Origin: a bacterium
GTDB taxonomy: Bacteria; Patescibacteriota; Patescibacteriia; UBA2591; DAOWAM01
Reading direction: 5' to 3'
Length of the DNA stretch: 24,625 bases
Assembly (NCBI GenBank): GCA_030634585.1
Contig: DAOWAM010000002.1
Coordinates: forward strand, 1-24,625
Within the stretch, counting starts at the first letter, position 1, and each line of letters opens with the position of its first letter. A model generated the notes under the pieces. That model was not told where the DNA came from. It worked only from the letters and a program-made list of their open reading frames with translations, and searched no databases. Of the stretch, positions 7,666 to 14,653 are shown one piece after another. The translations under genes were made by a program, and so were the position numbers.

Positions 7666-8109
7666 ATGTTTCAAAACAATCGTGGTTTGACATTGATTGA
7701 ATTAATGGTGGTTATTACTATCATTGTAATCTTATCGAGTTTAACCGCAATTACTATTCGCTATTTTAAGCCAAACACTAACTTAAAAGTTGCTGCTAAA
7801 GATATTAGACAACAATTAAACTATGCTAAGCAACGATCGATTACCGAACAAATAATTTATGGTATATTCTTTGATTCTATTAACGATAATTATCAACTAA
7901 TTTGTTTTTCTGATTCAGAAACAACTTTGGCAACCAAGCAATTGCCGGAACAAATTCAATTTCAATCAATTAGCGGATTTATTAATCAACAAGCGAAATT
8001 TACTTCTTTGGGATATCCTTTTCAAAGTGGGCAAATTATTTTAGTGAATAACAATAATAAAACAATCTCTATTAATATTCGACCATCTGGTTATATCAGA
8101 ATAGATTAG
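7666..8109 (+). CDS. Type IV prepilin, GspH/FimT-like minor pilin
   Basis: A 147-residue pilin precursor. A seven-residue leader ends in RG; cleavage by the prepilin peptidase would fall between G7 and L8 in RG|LTLIELMVV. E12 is the conserved glutamate at mature position 5. Residues 8-28 form the hydrophobic helix that anchors the pilin in the membrane and packs in the fibre core. The rest (KAAKDIRQQLNYAKQRSITEQIIYGIFFD...) matches the helix-then-strand start of GspH/FimT minor pilins. It is the first of four prepilin-like genes and the only one with a short, normal leader and full consensus. Start ATG follows the SEDS stop by 23 bases; no Shine-Dalgarno. Confidence 0.9.
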   Translation: MFQNNRGLTLIELMVVITIIVILSSLTAITIRYFKPNTNLKVAAKDIRQQLNYAKQRSITEQIIYGIFFDSINDNYQLICFSDSETTLATKQLPEQIQFQSISGFINQQAKFTSLGYPFQSGQIILVNNNNKTISINIRPSGYIRID

Positions 8110-8139
8110 ATCTTTAATAAAATTATTTTATTTAAGTGT

Positions 8140-8715
8140 ATGTATCAATTTCTTTTTAACAAACATCCCAAGATAAATAAAAAACGAAGTCTCTTAGCGA
8201 GAACGAAGCGTTCTATTACGGATCGAATCCCGGCACCCTACGTGGTTCGGGGTTTACCCGGCACCCTACGTGGTTCGAGGTTTACTCAGTACCCTACGTG
8301 GTGCAGGGGCTTTACCTTGATCGAAACATTAACCGCATTAACTGTTCTTTTGGTTGCTATTTTAGCGTTATCTTACGCTATTAGTCCGGGCATCCAAACA
8401 AATAAAAATTCAGAAAGATCAAACCAAGCGTTAATTTTAGCGCAAAATAAAATAGAAGAACTGGTTCATGAAGAATACGATTCATTAACCGTGGGCGTAT
8501 TTGAAGAGCAACATCGTTTATCCACTGACGTAGATGATCCTCTTTATCATTATCAGAGAGAGGTAATTATTAATTGGGTTGATCCAGAAAATAATCTACA
8601 AAGTACTGCTCAGGAAAGCGGTATTAAAAAAATTGTTGTACATATATTTTGGCCAGCATTTTTTCATTCAAATGACCAACAAACTGAATTGATTTCTTTG
8701 GTCAGTCAAAAATAA
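8140..8715 (+). CDS. Type IV prepilin (PilV/GspI-like) with unusually long, repeat-containing leader
   Basis: A 191-residue pilin precursor. The processing motif is RG|FTLIETL, with cleavage between G57 and F58 and the conserved E62 at mature position 5. The hydrophobic helix is about 58-78 and the mature protein continues with the NxSERSNQALILAQNKIEEL segment usual for PilV/GspI. The leader is 57 residues if translation starts at the ATG at 8140; most class I prepilin leaders are far shorter. Residues 30-59 are encoded by three tandem copies of a GC-rich 28-base repeat, each read in a different frame because 28 is not a multiple of three. An in-frame GTG inside the first repeat (8242) would give a 23-residue leader instead. 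Upstream bases are TTTAAGTGT, with no Shine-Dalgarno. Confidence 0.85.
   Translation: MYQFLFNKHPKINKKRSLLARTKRSITDRIPAPYVVRGLPGTLRGSRFTQYPTWCRGFTLIETLTALTVLLVAILALSYAISPGIQTNKNSERSNQALILAQNKIEELVHEEYDSLTVGVFEEQHRLSTDVDDPLYHYQREVIINWVDPENNLQSTAQESGIKKIVVHIFWPAFFHSNDQQTELISLVSQK
8200..8214. repeat. Short inverted repeat in prepilin leader
   Basis: AGAACG (8200-8205) and CGTTCT (8209-8214) form a 6-bp stem with a 3-base loop, just upstream of the tandem repeat array and inside the same leader. Confidence 0.5.
8231..8316 (+). repeat. Three tandem copies of a 28-bp GC-rich semi-palindromic repeat
   Basis: Copies lie at 8231-8258, 8259-8286 and 8287-8316 (the last diverged, 30 bases). The shared core is ACCCTACGTGG, followed by a G-rich run and TTTAC. 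Copies 1 and 2 differ at two positions. Around the ACGT centre the first copy can fold: CCCGGCACC (8229-8237) against GGTTCGGGG (8244-8252), seven of nine positions paired. The last copy ends in GGGGCTTTACC, which is also the codons for the G-F-T of the prepilin processing motif. The array is far richer in GC than its surroundings and resembles REP-like or tandem palindromic intergenic repeats, but here it is translated. Confidence 0.9.
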
Positions 8716-8725
8716 TTTATATTTT

Positions 8726-9577
8726 ATGAAACAGCGTTCTTTCTTTAATAGTATTTTGAATCCACTTAAATTATACCGGAGCTGTAATTTAAGTGGATTT
8801 ACATTGGTTGAAATGTTGGTAACAGTCAATTTAACGATTTTAATTTTACTTAGTGCCTACGGACTTTATCAAGCTGGTCAAAATGTATATAAAAGAGTGG
8901 GGGATAAACAAGAAATAACGCAAAATGCTTATGTAGTCTTAGATCGGATTGGTCGAGAAATTCGTCAAAGTCGAGAGATAATTAGTGAATTACCAGATGT
9001 GTCAGATAATCCAGATTATCCACCAATAAGTGAAATTGAGTTTCTTGATGGTCATACTTCTATTTGTCAAGAAACTGATTATACGGTGGATAGCTCAAAT
9101 TGGACAATTACTTTATCTAATCAGGCATCGGACGAAGATGATTATTATAATGAATTATACATGCTCATTATTAGTGGTACCGGACAAGATCAACGTAGAA
9201 AAATTATTGATTACGATGGCATAAATCATTTAGCAAAAATTCAAGATAGTTGGACTGTTTTACCAGACCAAACTAGCCAATATACAATTAGTGGTGGTTA
9301 TTATTATGTTCGTTATTGGCAAGATGGTCAACAAATTAAACGAACGACTAAAATTTATTATTTTTCGGATCAACCAAATATTTATATAGACAAAAATGCG
9401 CGAGACATAGAAGGCGATCCTCCACAAGCATTAGTTTTAACAGAAGAACTAGTCGGTGAATATTTTGCTAATTTTAAGGTTTGGGGTAATCGACCAATTA
9501 ATTGCGAAGTAGAATTAAAGAAAAATCATGAAAAAATTTATTTACAAAATCAAATAACTGGTCGCAATCTTTTTTAA
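8726..9577 (+). CDS. Type IV prepilin, PilW/GspJ-like, with hairpin in the leader
   Basis: A 283-residue pilin precursor. The processing motif is SG|FTLVEMLV, with cleavage after G24 and the conserved glutamate at E29 (mature position 5). The membrane helix is about 25-47, followed by the KQEITQNAYVVLDRIGREIRQ helix typical of PilW/GspJ, and then a long globular domain without recognised motifs. The leader is 24 residues, moderately long, and residues 12-24 are encoded by a perfect 13-bp inverted repeat that stops at the codons of the cleavage site. The gene begins ten bases after the previous prepilin, with TATTTT before its ATG. Confidence 0.85.
   Translation: MKQRSFFNSILNPLKLYRSCNLSGFTLVEMLVTVNLTILILLSAYGLYQAGQNVYKRVGDKQEITQNAYVVLDRIGREIRQSREIISELPDVSDNPDYPPISEIEFLDGHTSICQETDYTVDSSNWTITLSNQASDEDDYYNELYMLIISGTGQDQRRKIIDYDGINHLAKIQDSWTVLPDQTSQYTISGGYYYVRYWQDGQQIKRTTKIYYFSDQPNIYIDKNARDIEGDPPQALVLTEELVGEYFANFKVWGNRPINCEVELKKNHEKIYLQNQITGRNLF
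8761..8797. repeat. Perfect 13-bp inverted repeat inside prepilin leader
   Basis: TCCACTTAAATTA (8761-8773) and TAATTTAAGTGGA (8785-8797) are exact reverse complements, with an 11-base loop TACCGGAGCTG. The right arm runs into the GGA TTT codons of the cleavage motif (G24-F25). There is no T-tract, so it is not a terminator. Confidence 0.9.
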
Positions 9578-9629
9578 TGATTATTTTATTTAATCTTTTG
9601 AACGATAAATTAAAAAAATTATATATTAA

Positions 9630-10871
9630 ATGTTTAAGCAACAAAAAGGAGTTATTCTAATCATTGTTTTCCTGTTAGTAGTTATTTTATCAATTTCATT
9701 GGTTTATTTTTTAGATTTAGCAATTACTGGTTCAAGAATAACTAAAAGTAGTTTGTATGGTAGTCAGGCCTATTATTTAGCCGAAGCAGGTATAAATGAA
9801 GCAATTTGGCGAATTAAGAATAATGCTGATTGGTTGTCACATTTTGAAAATGATGCTAATTGGTCAATTAACTTTAATCGATCACCAGCGCTTTATCCTA
9901 ATGGCAGTTATCAAATATCGATTCAAAATACTGATTATGCAGAGGGCAGGATTATTGTTGTTGGTCTAATCGATCTACCGTCTGGATATCAAGCAAAACG
10001 GTTAATTAAAGTATCTGTTTTTAAAGCAAAAAATCCTAATCCGGTTAAAGATGTTGGATTTTATTCTGATGGAACATTACATTTATATTCTAGTCAAATA
10101 GACGTTGTTGGTAATGACGAGGATAAATTAGATGGAAGTATCTTTACTAATACAGACATAAATCTAACTGCTAAAAGTAAATTGAATGTTGAGAATAAAG
10201 CGTCGGCAGTGGGTGAAATTAAGATTATTGGCGGTTCTACATTAATTGCTGAAATTAAAGAATCGACTAATTATCCACCACCACCTGCTTCAGTAGAAAT
10301 GCCAATGGTTGATTTTGATACTACTAATCCTGGCTCTTACAAAAATCAAGCAACCCAAATTTATTCAGAAGAAGAGTTTAATGATTTACTATGGTATAAT
10401 CCGGATTTAACTTTAACGGGTATTATTTATGTTGTCGGTGGCGTTGATCTCAAGGGAGGACAAAAATTAACTATTAATGGCGTTTTAGTAGCTGACGGAT
10501 CAATTAATATTGGTAAAAAATATACTTGGGTTAAACAAGGTATCGGATCTCGATCCGGTGACAGCCAATTGACAATCAATCAATTGTCAGGAGAAAAGTC
10601 TGGCCTATTTACGAAAAACGAAGTTAATATTGGTTTTTTTATTGAACCAATTAATATTCATGGCTTAGTATACGCAAATAATGAGATCAATTTCAGTTCT
10701 TTGTCGTCTACTGTTAATATTATTGGCGGATTAGTCACGCGACAGTTTTTTGGCATCAGTTTGTGGAATAAAATAACAATCAATTATAATACAGAAATCG
10801 TTAAACAAGCCTTGCAACAAGCGGCTTTTTCACCAATTGTAGTGGTTGAACACTGGGAAGAACGATATTAA
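9630..10871 (+). CDS. PilX-like minor pilin / pilus tip-associated protein
   Basis: 413 residues. The N-terminus MFKQQKG|VILIIVFLLV has a short basic leader ending in glycine and a hydrophobic helix (about 8-30), as in type IV prepilins, but lacks the glutamate at mature position 5 (isoleucine instead). Loss of Glu5 is known for GspK/PilX-type minor pilins that sit at the pilus tip. The segment SQAYYLAEAGINEAIWRI (45-62) is the hallmark of PilX N-terminal domains. The remainder (about 110-400) is rich in short hydrophobic/glycine strands (INLTAKSKLNV, LTINGVLVADGSINI, VNIIGGLV), compatible with a beta-helix-like or adhesive domain. It closes the prepilin run; a hairpin follows in the intergenic region. 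Confidence 0.8.
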   Translation: MFKQQKGVILIIVFLLVVILSISLVYFLDLAITGSRITKSSLYGSQAYYLAEAGINEAIWRIKNNADWLSHFENDANWSINFNRSPALYPNGSYQISIQNTDYAEGRIIVVGLIDLPSGYQAKRLIKVSVFKAKNPNPVKDVGFYSDGTLHLYSSQIDVVGNDEDKLDGSIFTNTDINLTAKSKLNVENKASAVGEIKIIGGSTLIAEIKESTNYPPPPASVEMPMVDFDTTNPGSYKNQATQIYSEEEFNDLLWYNPDLTLTGIIYVVGGVDLKGGQKLTINGVLVADGSINIGKKYTWVKQGIGSRSGDSQLTINQLSGEKSGLFTKNEVNIGFFIEPINIHGLVYANNEINFSSLSSTVNIIGGLVTRQFFGISLWNKITINYNTEIVKQALQQAAFSPIVVVEHWEERY

Positions 10872-10885
10872 AAGAACGCAAAATG

Positions 10886-10915
10886 CCCCCGGTCGCCGAG
10901 AAACGATTTAGGGGG
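10886..10915 (+). terminator. Hairpin in the pilX-pilM intergenic region (possible terminator, no T-tract)
   Basis: CCCCC (10886-10890) pairs with GGGGG (10911-10915). Inside, GGTCG (10891-10895) can pair with CGATT (10904-10908) using two G-U pairs, leaving a two-base bulge. It lies 14 bases after the pilX-like stop. No T-run follows, so termination is uncertain; it could instead be an mRNA-stabilising or regulatory stem. Confidence 0.35.
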
Positions 10916-11018
10916 ATAGGTGTATTCGTTATTAAACTTTTTATATAGATGAATTATTGTTGAGATTTGGTGCTGGGGCGAAAAGTAGAGAAAATTAATA
11001 AATTAAGAATTTGATTAC

Positions 11019-11047
11019 TTGTTATTCTAAGTAAATTAAGATATAAT
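11019..11047 (+). promoter_or_regulatory. Sigma-70-type promoter for pilMNO
   Basis: TTGTTA (11019-11024) and a perfect TATAAT (11042-11047) have a 17-base spacer. Transcription would begin near 11054, giving a very short leader before the ATG at 11068. Confidence 0.7.
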
Positions 11048-11067
11048 TTAATTATAAGTTTAATTTT

Positions 11068-12135
11068 ATGTTATTTCCTAATTTGAAATTACCTGCTTTT
11101 GGTTTGGATATCGGTGATCAATCATTAAAATTAGTTGGTTTGAATAATAAATTTCGACAAGCTAAATTACAATCTTTTTCCAAAATTACTGTGCCAGAAG
11201 GTTATTTTGTCGACGGAGAACCAAAGCAAATAAATGAAATCGCTATTTTAATTAAAAAATTAATCAAACAAGTTGTTGGTAAAAAAATTCATACACCTTA
11301 TGTTATTTCTGTATTGCCAGAAAATAAAACCTTGATTACTTCTATAGATGTTCCGCTTGGATTAGATAAACAAAAAATTGAAGAATTAATTAAACAAAAG
11401 TTAAATCAATATTTTTCTCAAAAATTAGAGGAAATTTATTTTGATTGGAAAATAGTATCTACATATCAAAAGCAACAACAGATTCTTGTTTCTGCTGCTC
11501 CGATCAAAACCATCCAATTGTATTGTAAGATTTTACACTTAGCTGGTTTAATTCCTTTGGCATTAGAAAAAGAATCGGCCGCCGTTACCCGCGCAGTAAT
11601 TATTCATTCAAAAAAAGAAACCAAGAAAACAAAACAACAGGTAATTATTGATTTTGGCGCGACACGAAGTAGTATTATCTTTTTTTATCGGAAAATAATT
11701 AGATTTACTTCCTTATTACCAATTTCTGGTCAACAAATTGATCAATTAATTGCGCAAAAACTTAAAATAACGGTCAGTGAAGCAAATAAATTAAAAATAA
11801 AATATGATTCGAATCAAGAACATAAACTTACACCAGATATCTTTCAGCCAATTTTTAACGAAATTATTGAGAAAATAAAAGAAAGGCTAACTTATTTTCA
11901 GTTATATATTAGCCAAGAACCAATTGATGAGATTATACTTTGTGGTGGTGGCGCATATTTAATGGGATTGGACCAAGAATTAGGTAAACAACTAAAAATA
12001 AAAGTTAGTAAGGCCAATCCATTGATTAATCTACAATTTTCTAAAAAGAAAGATTTTTTAGCATTTAAAAAACAGTCTCTTATTTACGCAACTGCTATTG
12101 GATTAGCTCTGCGAAACTTATATGCGCAATATTAA
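11068..12135 (+). CDS. pilM: Type IV pilus assembly protein PilM
   Basis: A cytoplasmic actin-fold (ASKHA) ATP-binding protein, 355 residues, the normal size. PilM binds the N-terminal tail of PilN and links the inner-membrane alignment complex to the motor. Phosphate-1 is FGLDIGDQSLKLVGL near residues 11-25; phosphate-2 is VIIDFGATRSSIIFF near 192-206; the adenosine loop is EIILCGGGAYLMGL near 290-303. The middle segment (SVLPENKTLITSIDVP, KLEEIYFDWKIV) is PilM-typical. Order pilM-pilN-pilO is the standard one. The gene sits behind its own promoter, and TTTT precedes the ATG. Confidence 0.93.
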   Translation: MLFPNLKLPAFGLDIGDQSLKLVGLNNKFRQAKLQSFSKITVPEGYFVDGEPKQINEIAILIKKLIKQVVGKKIHTPYVISVLPENKTLITSIDVPLGLDKQKIEELIKQKLNQYFSQKLEEIYFDWKIVSTYQKQQQILVSAAPIKTIQLYCKILHLAGLIPLALEKESAAVTRAVIIHSKKETKKTKQQVIIDFGATRSSIIFFYRKIIRFTSLLPISGQQIDQLIAQKLKITVSEANKLKIKYDSNQEHKLTPDIFQPIFNEIIEKIKERLTYFQLYISQEPIDEIILCGGGAYLMGLDQELGKQLKIKVSKANPLINLQFSKKKDFLAFKKQSLIYATAIGLALRNLYAQY

Positions 12136-12158
12136 TAATAAATAGAATATTAATTAAG

Positions 12159-12707
12159 ATGATTCATTTAAACTTATTATTAGACGAAGATAAAAAACAA
12201 ATTCGACATTTGCGTCTATTTAATTTTTTAGAAAATCTTCTGGCATTAATTTTGTTATTTATTTGTTTGATTACGAGTATCACTTTAGCAACTTCATATA
12301 TTCTAAATAATGTATTTTATCCGTCAGCTACTAGTTTAGTGCGAACTATCTCTATTGGTAATCAAAGTTTTGATCAGCAAATTAAACAAGTAAATCAAAA
12401 AATCAGCGCTATTCAAGATGTACAAAAAAACAATTTAAATTGGTTATTAACAATTACTTCTTTTATCGAATTGGTTCCTGACAATGTCCATATTACTAAT
12501 TTATTTATTGATCAGAATAATCAACGAGTTAATATTTATGGTACTGCTAAAACAAGAAATGAGTTGTTGGCTTTTAAAAATAATTTAACAAATAGTAATG
12601 TTGTAATTGATCTACAATCACCATTAAGTAATTTATTAAAACAAACAGATATTAATTTTCAATTTATTGCTAAATTAAATTTAGATAAAATCAATCAATT
12701 AAATTAA
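12159..12707 (+). CDS. pilN: Type IV pilus assembly protein PilN
   Basis: 182 residues. A short cytoplasmic N-terminus, MIHLNLLLDEDKKQI, corresponds to the INLLP-like tail with which PilN binds PilM. It is followed by a membrane helix at about 24-50, a coiled region and a small alpha/beta domain (ITSFIELVPDNVHITNLFIDQ...VNIYGTAKTRNELLAFKNNL) of the ferredoxin-like type shared by PilN and PilO. The proline of NLLP is leucine here. The position between pilM and pilO confirms the call; the sequence similarity by itself is modest, as is usual for this protein. Confidence 0.88.
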   Translation: MIHLNLLLDEDKKQIRHLRLFNFLENLLALILLFICLITSITLATSYILNNVFYPSATSLVRTISIGNQSFDQQIKQVNQKISAIQDVQKNNLNWLLTITSFIELVPDNVHITNLFIDQNNQRVNIYGTAKTRNELLAFKNNLTNSNVVIDLQSPLSNLLKQTDINFQFIAKLNLDKINQLN

Positions 12708-12714
12708 AAACTAA

Positions 12715-13281
12715 ATGATTTATCGAAGAAAAATTATTAATTCAGGTATATGTGTATTCTTTTTAATCATTATATTATTTGTTTTAACGATTCCGTCTTT
12801 TCGAGAAATTAATAGAATTAATCGAATAATTATTAGTCAAAAAACTTATTTAGAAAAACTTTATTTACAAGGACAATTATTAAAAAAGGTTAAACAACAA
12901 TTATTAGACGTTAAACCATTGATTAATCAATTATCAGATAAATTCGTTCAGTCAGGACATGATATTCAATTTATTACTCAATTAGAGGGACTGGCAAAAA
13001 ATAATAAAATACAACAAAATATTAGTTTCAAAACGGAGCAAAAAGAAGATAAGGGGTTTTATCAGATTATACCAATACAATTATATCTTAAAGGAGATTT
13101 CAGAAACTTAATGTATTATCTTCGTGACTTACAAGAAGCTACTTATTATCTAACCATCGATTCTATCAATATTGCTGATTCAACTGAAGAGACGCTTCGA
13201 TTAGCAGAAGGAATTAATCAAACAACTACTAATATTGATCTAACTATTACTGGTCAATCTTACTGGATAAATAATAAATAA
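12715..13281 (+). CDS. pilO: Type IV pilus assembly protein PilO
   Basis: 188 residues: a short basic N-terminus, one membrane helix (about 9-27), a coiled coil (about 30-75, EINRINRIIISQKTYLEKL...) and a C-terminal alpha/beta domain. That domain contains the PilO-like QFITQLEGLAKNNKI, IPIQLYLKGDFRNLMYYLRDLQ and YLTIDSINI elements. PilO dimerises with PilN in the inner-membrane alignment complex. The gene starts seven bases after pilN. No pilP or secretin gene follows, as expected for an organism without an outer membrane. Confidence 0.88.
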   Translation: MIYRRKIINSGICVFFLIIILFVLTIPSFREINRINRIIISQKTYLEKLYLQGQLLKKVKQQLLDVKPLINQLSDKFVQSGHDIQFITQLEGLAKNNKIQQNISFKTEQKEDKGFYQIIPIQLYLKGDFRNLMYYLRDLQEATYYLTIDSINIADSTEETLRLAEGINQTTTNIDLTITGQSYWINNK

Positions 13282-13286
13282 CAAAA

Positions 13287-13556
13287 ATGTCTACTTCTAA
13301 GTTTAATCGATTAATTAAAATGTTTTCTTATATTTTTAGTTTGATGATTATTATTGGAACTTTATTTTTTATTTTTTTTATTTATAATCGTTTTTACCAG
13401 ACAATCAATCAAACAAAAAAAATATTAATTTTGCGAAACGAAATTTCTTTGACAAGAATTAATTTACATGGGTACCAAACTATAATCGATTTTTTAGATA
13501 AACAACATCAAAATACATCAAACATAGATATTAATCAGTTGAAAAATCCTTTCTAA
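13287..13556 (+). CDS. Short single-span protein at the end of the pilMNO operon
   Basis: Not assigned to a named family. The 89 residues comprise a basic N-terminus, one membrane helix at about 11-33, and a helical, probably coiled-coil segment (about 37-72, QTINQTKKILILRNEISLTRINL), ending in NPF. The topology is that of a miniature PilN/PilO protein without the globular domain. It starts five bases after pilO stops, so it is almost certainly co-translated with the alignment complex and may bind it. I recall short proteins with an NPF C-terminus after pilO in other CPR operons; treat this as memory, not evidence. Confidence 0.7.
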   Translation: MSTSKFNRLIKMFSYIFSLMIIIGTLFFIFFIYNRFYQTINQTKKILILRNEISLTRINLHGYQTIIDFLDKQHQNTSNIDINQLKNPF

Positions 13557-13584
13557 AATCAATCTTTATTTCAAAATAAAAAAT

Positions 13585-13590
13585 TATAAT
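13585..13590 (+). promoter_or_regulatory. Possible -10 element before the epimerase gene
   Basis: A perfect TATAAT lies 22 bases before the ATG at 13613. No matching -35 hexamer is visible, and the region is so AT-rich that chance is plausible. Confidence 0.35.
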
Positions 13591-13612
13591 AAATTATTTA
13601 ATTTAAAATTGT

Positions 13613-14653
13613 ATGGATAAAAAAACTATTTTAGTAACAGGGGGTGCTGGTTTTATCGGTTCGCATCTTTGTGACGAGTTACTTAAAGCAGGCAACCAAG
13701 TTATTTGTTTAGATGATTTTACTAATCATAATGAGAAAAATATTGATCATTTATTACAAAATCCGGATTTTGAATTTATAAAATGGAATATTAATCAACC
13801 TCTAGATTTGGATAAACGATTAGAGGCAAAAAAATTCGATGTGCCAATTAAAGGGATAGCTGAAATTTATCATTTAGCTTGCCCAACTAGTGCTAAAAAT
13901 TTTGACGCTCTACAGATTAAGACTCTTCAAACTAGCTGTGTGGGTACAATTAATATTTTAGAGTTGGCAAAACATTATAAAGCTAAGATTTTATTAACCT
14001 CTTCTTGTGTTGTTTATGGCATCCGACATTCAGAAATCTCGACTTTTTCTGAAGATTATTGGGGTTATGTTAATTTTTTATCTCCTCGTGCTTGCTATGA
14101 TGAGGGGAGGCGATTTGCCGAAACTGCTTTTATCACTTATAAAAATGTTTATCAAATTCCAATTAAAATTGCACGTATTTTTAGAACTTATGGACCACGA
14201 ATGCCGTTATTTGACGGTCAAATGATCGCCGATTTTGTTTTACAAGCGTTAACTAATCAACCATTAGTAATATATGGCGATCAAAATTTTGCTACTTCTC
14301 TTTGTTATATAAGTGATATTGTCGAAGGGTTAATTAGAATGATGAATTCTTCAGAAACAGGACCAATTAATTTAGGTAGTCCAAGAGAATATAAATTAGC
14401 TGATGTTGCGCAACAAATTATAAAAATGTGTAATTCCCAATCAATTATTACACATCAACCTTCTTTAAAATTTATTAGTGCGTTAGGTTTACCTAATATC
14501 GGTTTAGCCAAAAAGAAACTAGATTGGTATCCCGTTATTTCTTTGGAGGAAGGATTAAAAAATACGATTGATTATATTCAACGTCATCGTTTGCAATTAG
14601 AGCCATTAGCTAATCAACAATATCAACAAGATGGAAAGTCAGAGAAATCATAA
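13613..14653 (+). CDS. NAD-dependent epimerase/dehydratase (UDP-xylose-synthase-like) with Arg in the YxxxK motif
   Basis: An extended short-chain dehydrogenase of 346 residues that acts on nucleotide sugars. The NAD-binding Rossmann motif TGGAGFIG is at 9-16, the acidic residue after strand 2 is in LDDF (33-36), and HLACPTSAKN (87-96) matches the UXS/dTDP-glucose dehydratase subgroup. The catalytic tyrosine is Y162 in ACYDEGRRFAET. Compared with the usual YDEGKR, the catalytic lysine position (166) is arginine, codon AGG. RIFRTYGPRM (188-197) and the C-terminal substrate domain are normal. Activity may therefore be altered; specificity (decarboxylase, dehydratase or epimerase) is not certain. 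It overlaps the next gene by 23 bases, so they are co-expressed. Confidence 0.88.
   Translation: MDKKTILVTGGAGFIGSHLCDELLKAGNQVICLDDFTNHNEKNIDHLLQNPDFEFIKWNINQPLDLDKRLEAKKFDVPIKGIAEIYHLACPTSAKNFDALQIKTLQTSCVGTINILELAKHYKAKILLTSSCVVYGIRHSEISTFSEDYWGYVNFLSPRACYDEGRRFAETAFITYKNVYQIPIKIARIFRTYGPRMPLFDGQMIADFVLQALTNQPLVIYGDQNFATSLCYISDIVEGLIRMMNSSETGPINLGSPREYKLADVAQQIIKMCNSQSIITHQPSLKFISALGLPNIGLAKKKLDWYPVISLEEGLKNTIDYIQRHRLQLEPLANQQYQQDGKSEKS

Noticed and set aside
8220..8240. tRNA 3'-end-like sequence (GGATCGAATCC followed by CGGCACC)
   Set aside because: The T-arm stem does not pair properly, and no matching acceptor 5' strand, D-arm or anticodon arm exists upstream. It belongs to the repeat array in the prepilin leader.
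9598..9627. TTGAAC-N18-TATATT promoter-like pair before the pilX-like gene
   Set aside because: The -10 would end two bases before the ATG, so transcription would begin inside the gene. It is more likely chance in AT-rich spacer.
10571..10591. Inverted repeat TGACAAT / ATTGTCA inside the pilX-like gene
   Set aside because: Only seven base pairs, within ordinary coding sequence, with no associated signal.
14007..14225. Open frame of 72 codons within the epimerase gene in another frame
   Set aside because: It lies wholly inside a well-supported gene and shows no domain; it is a frame shadow.
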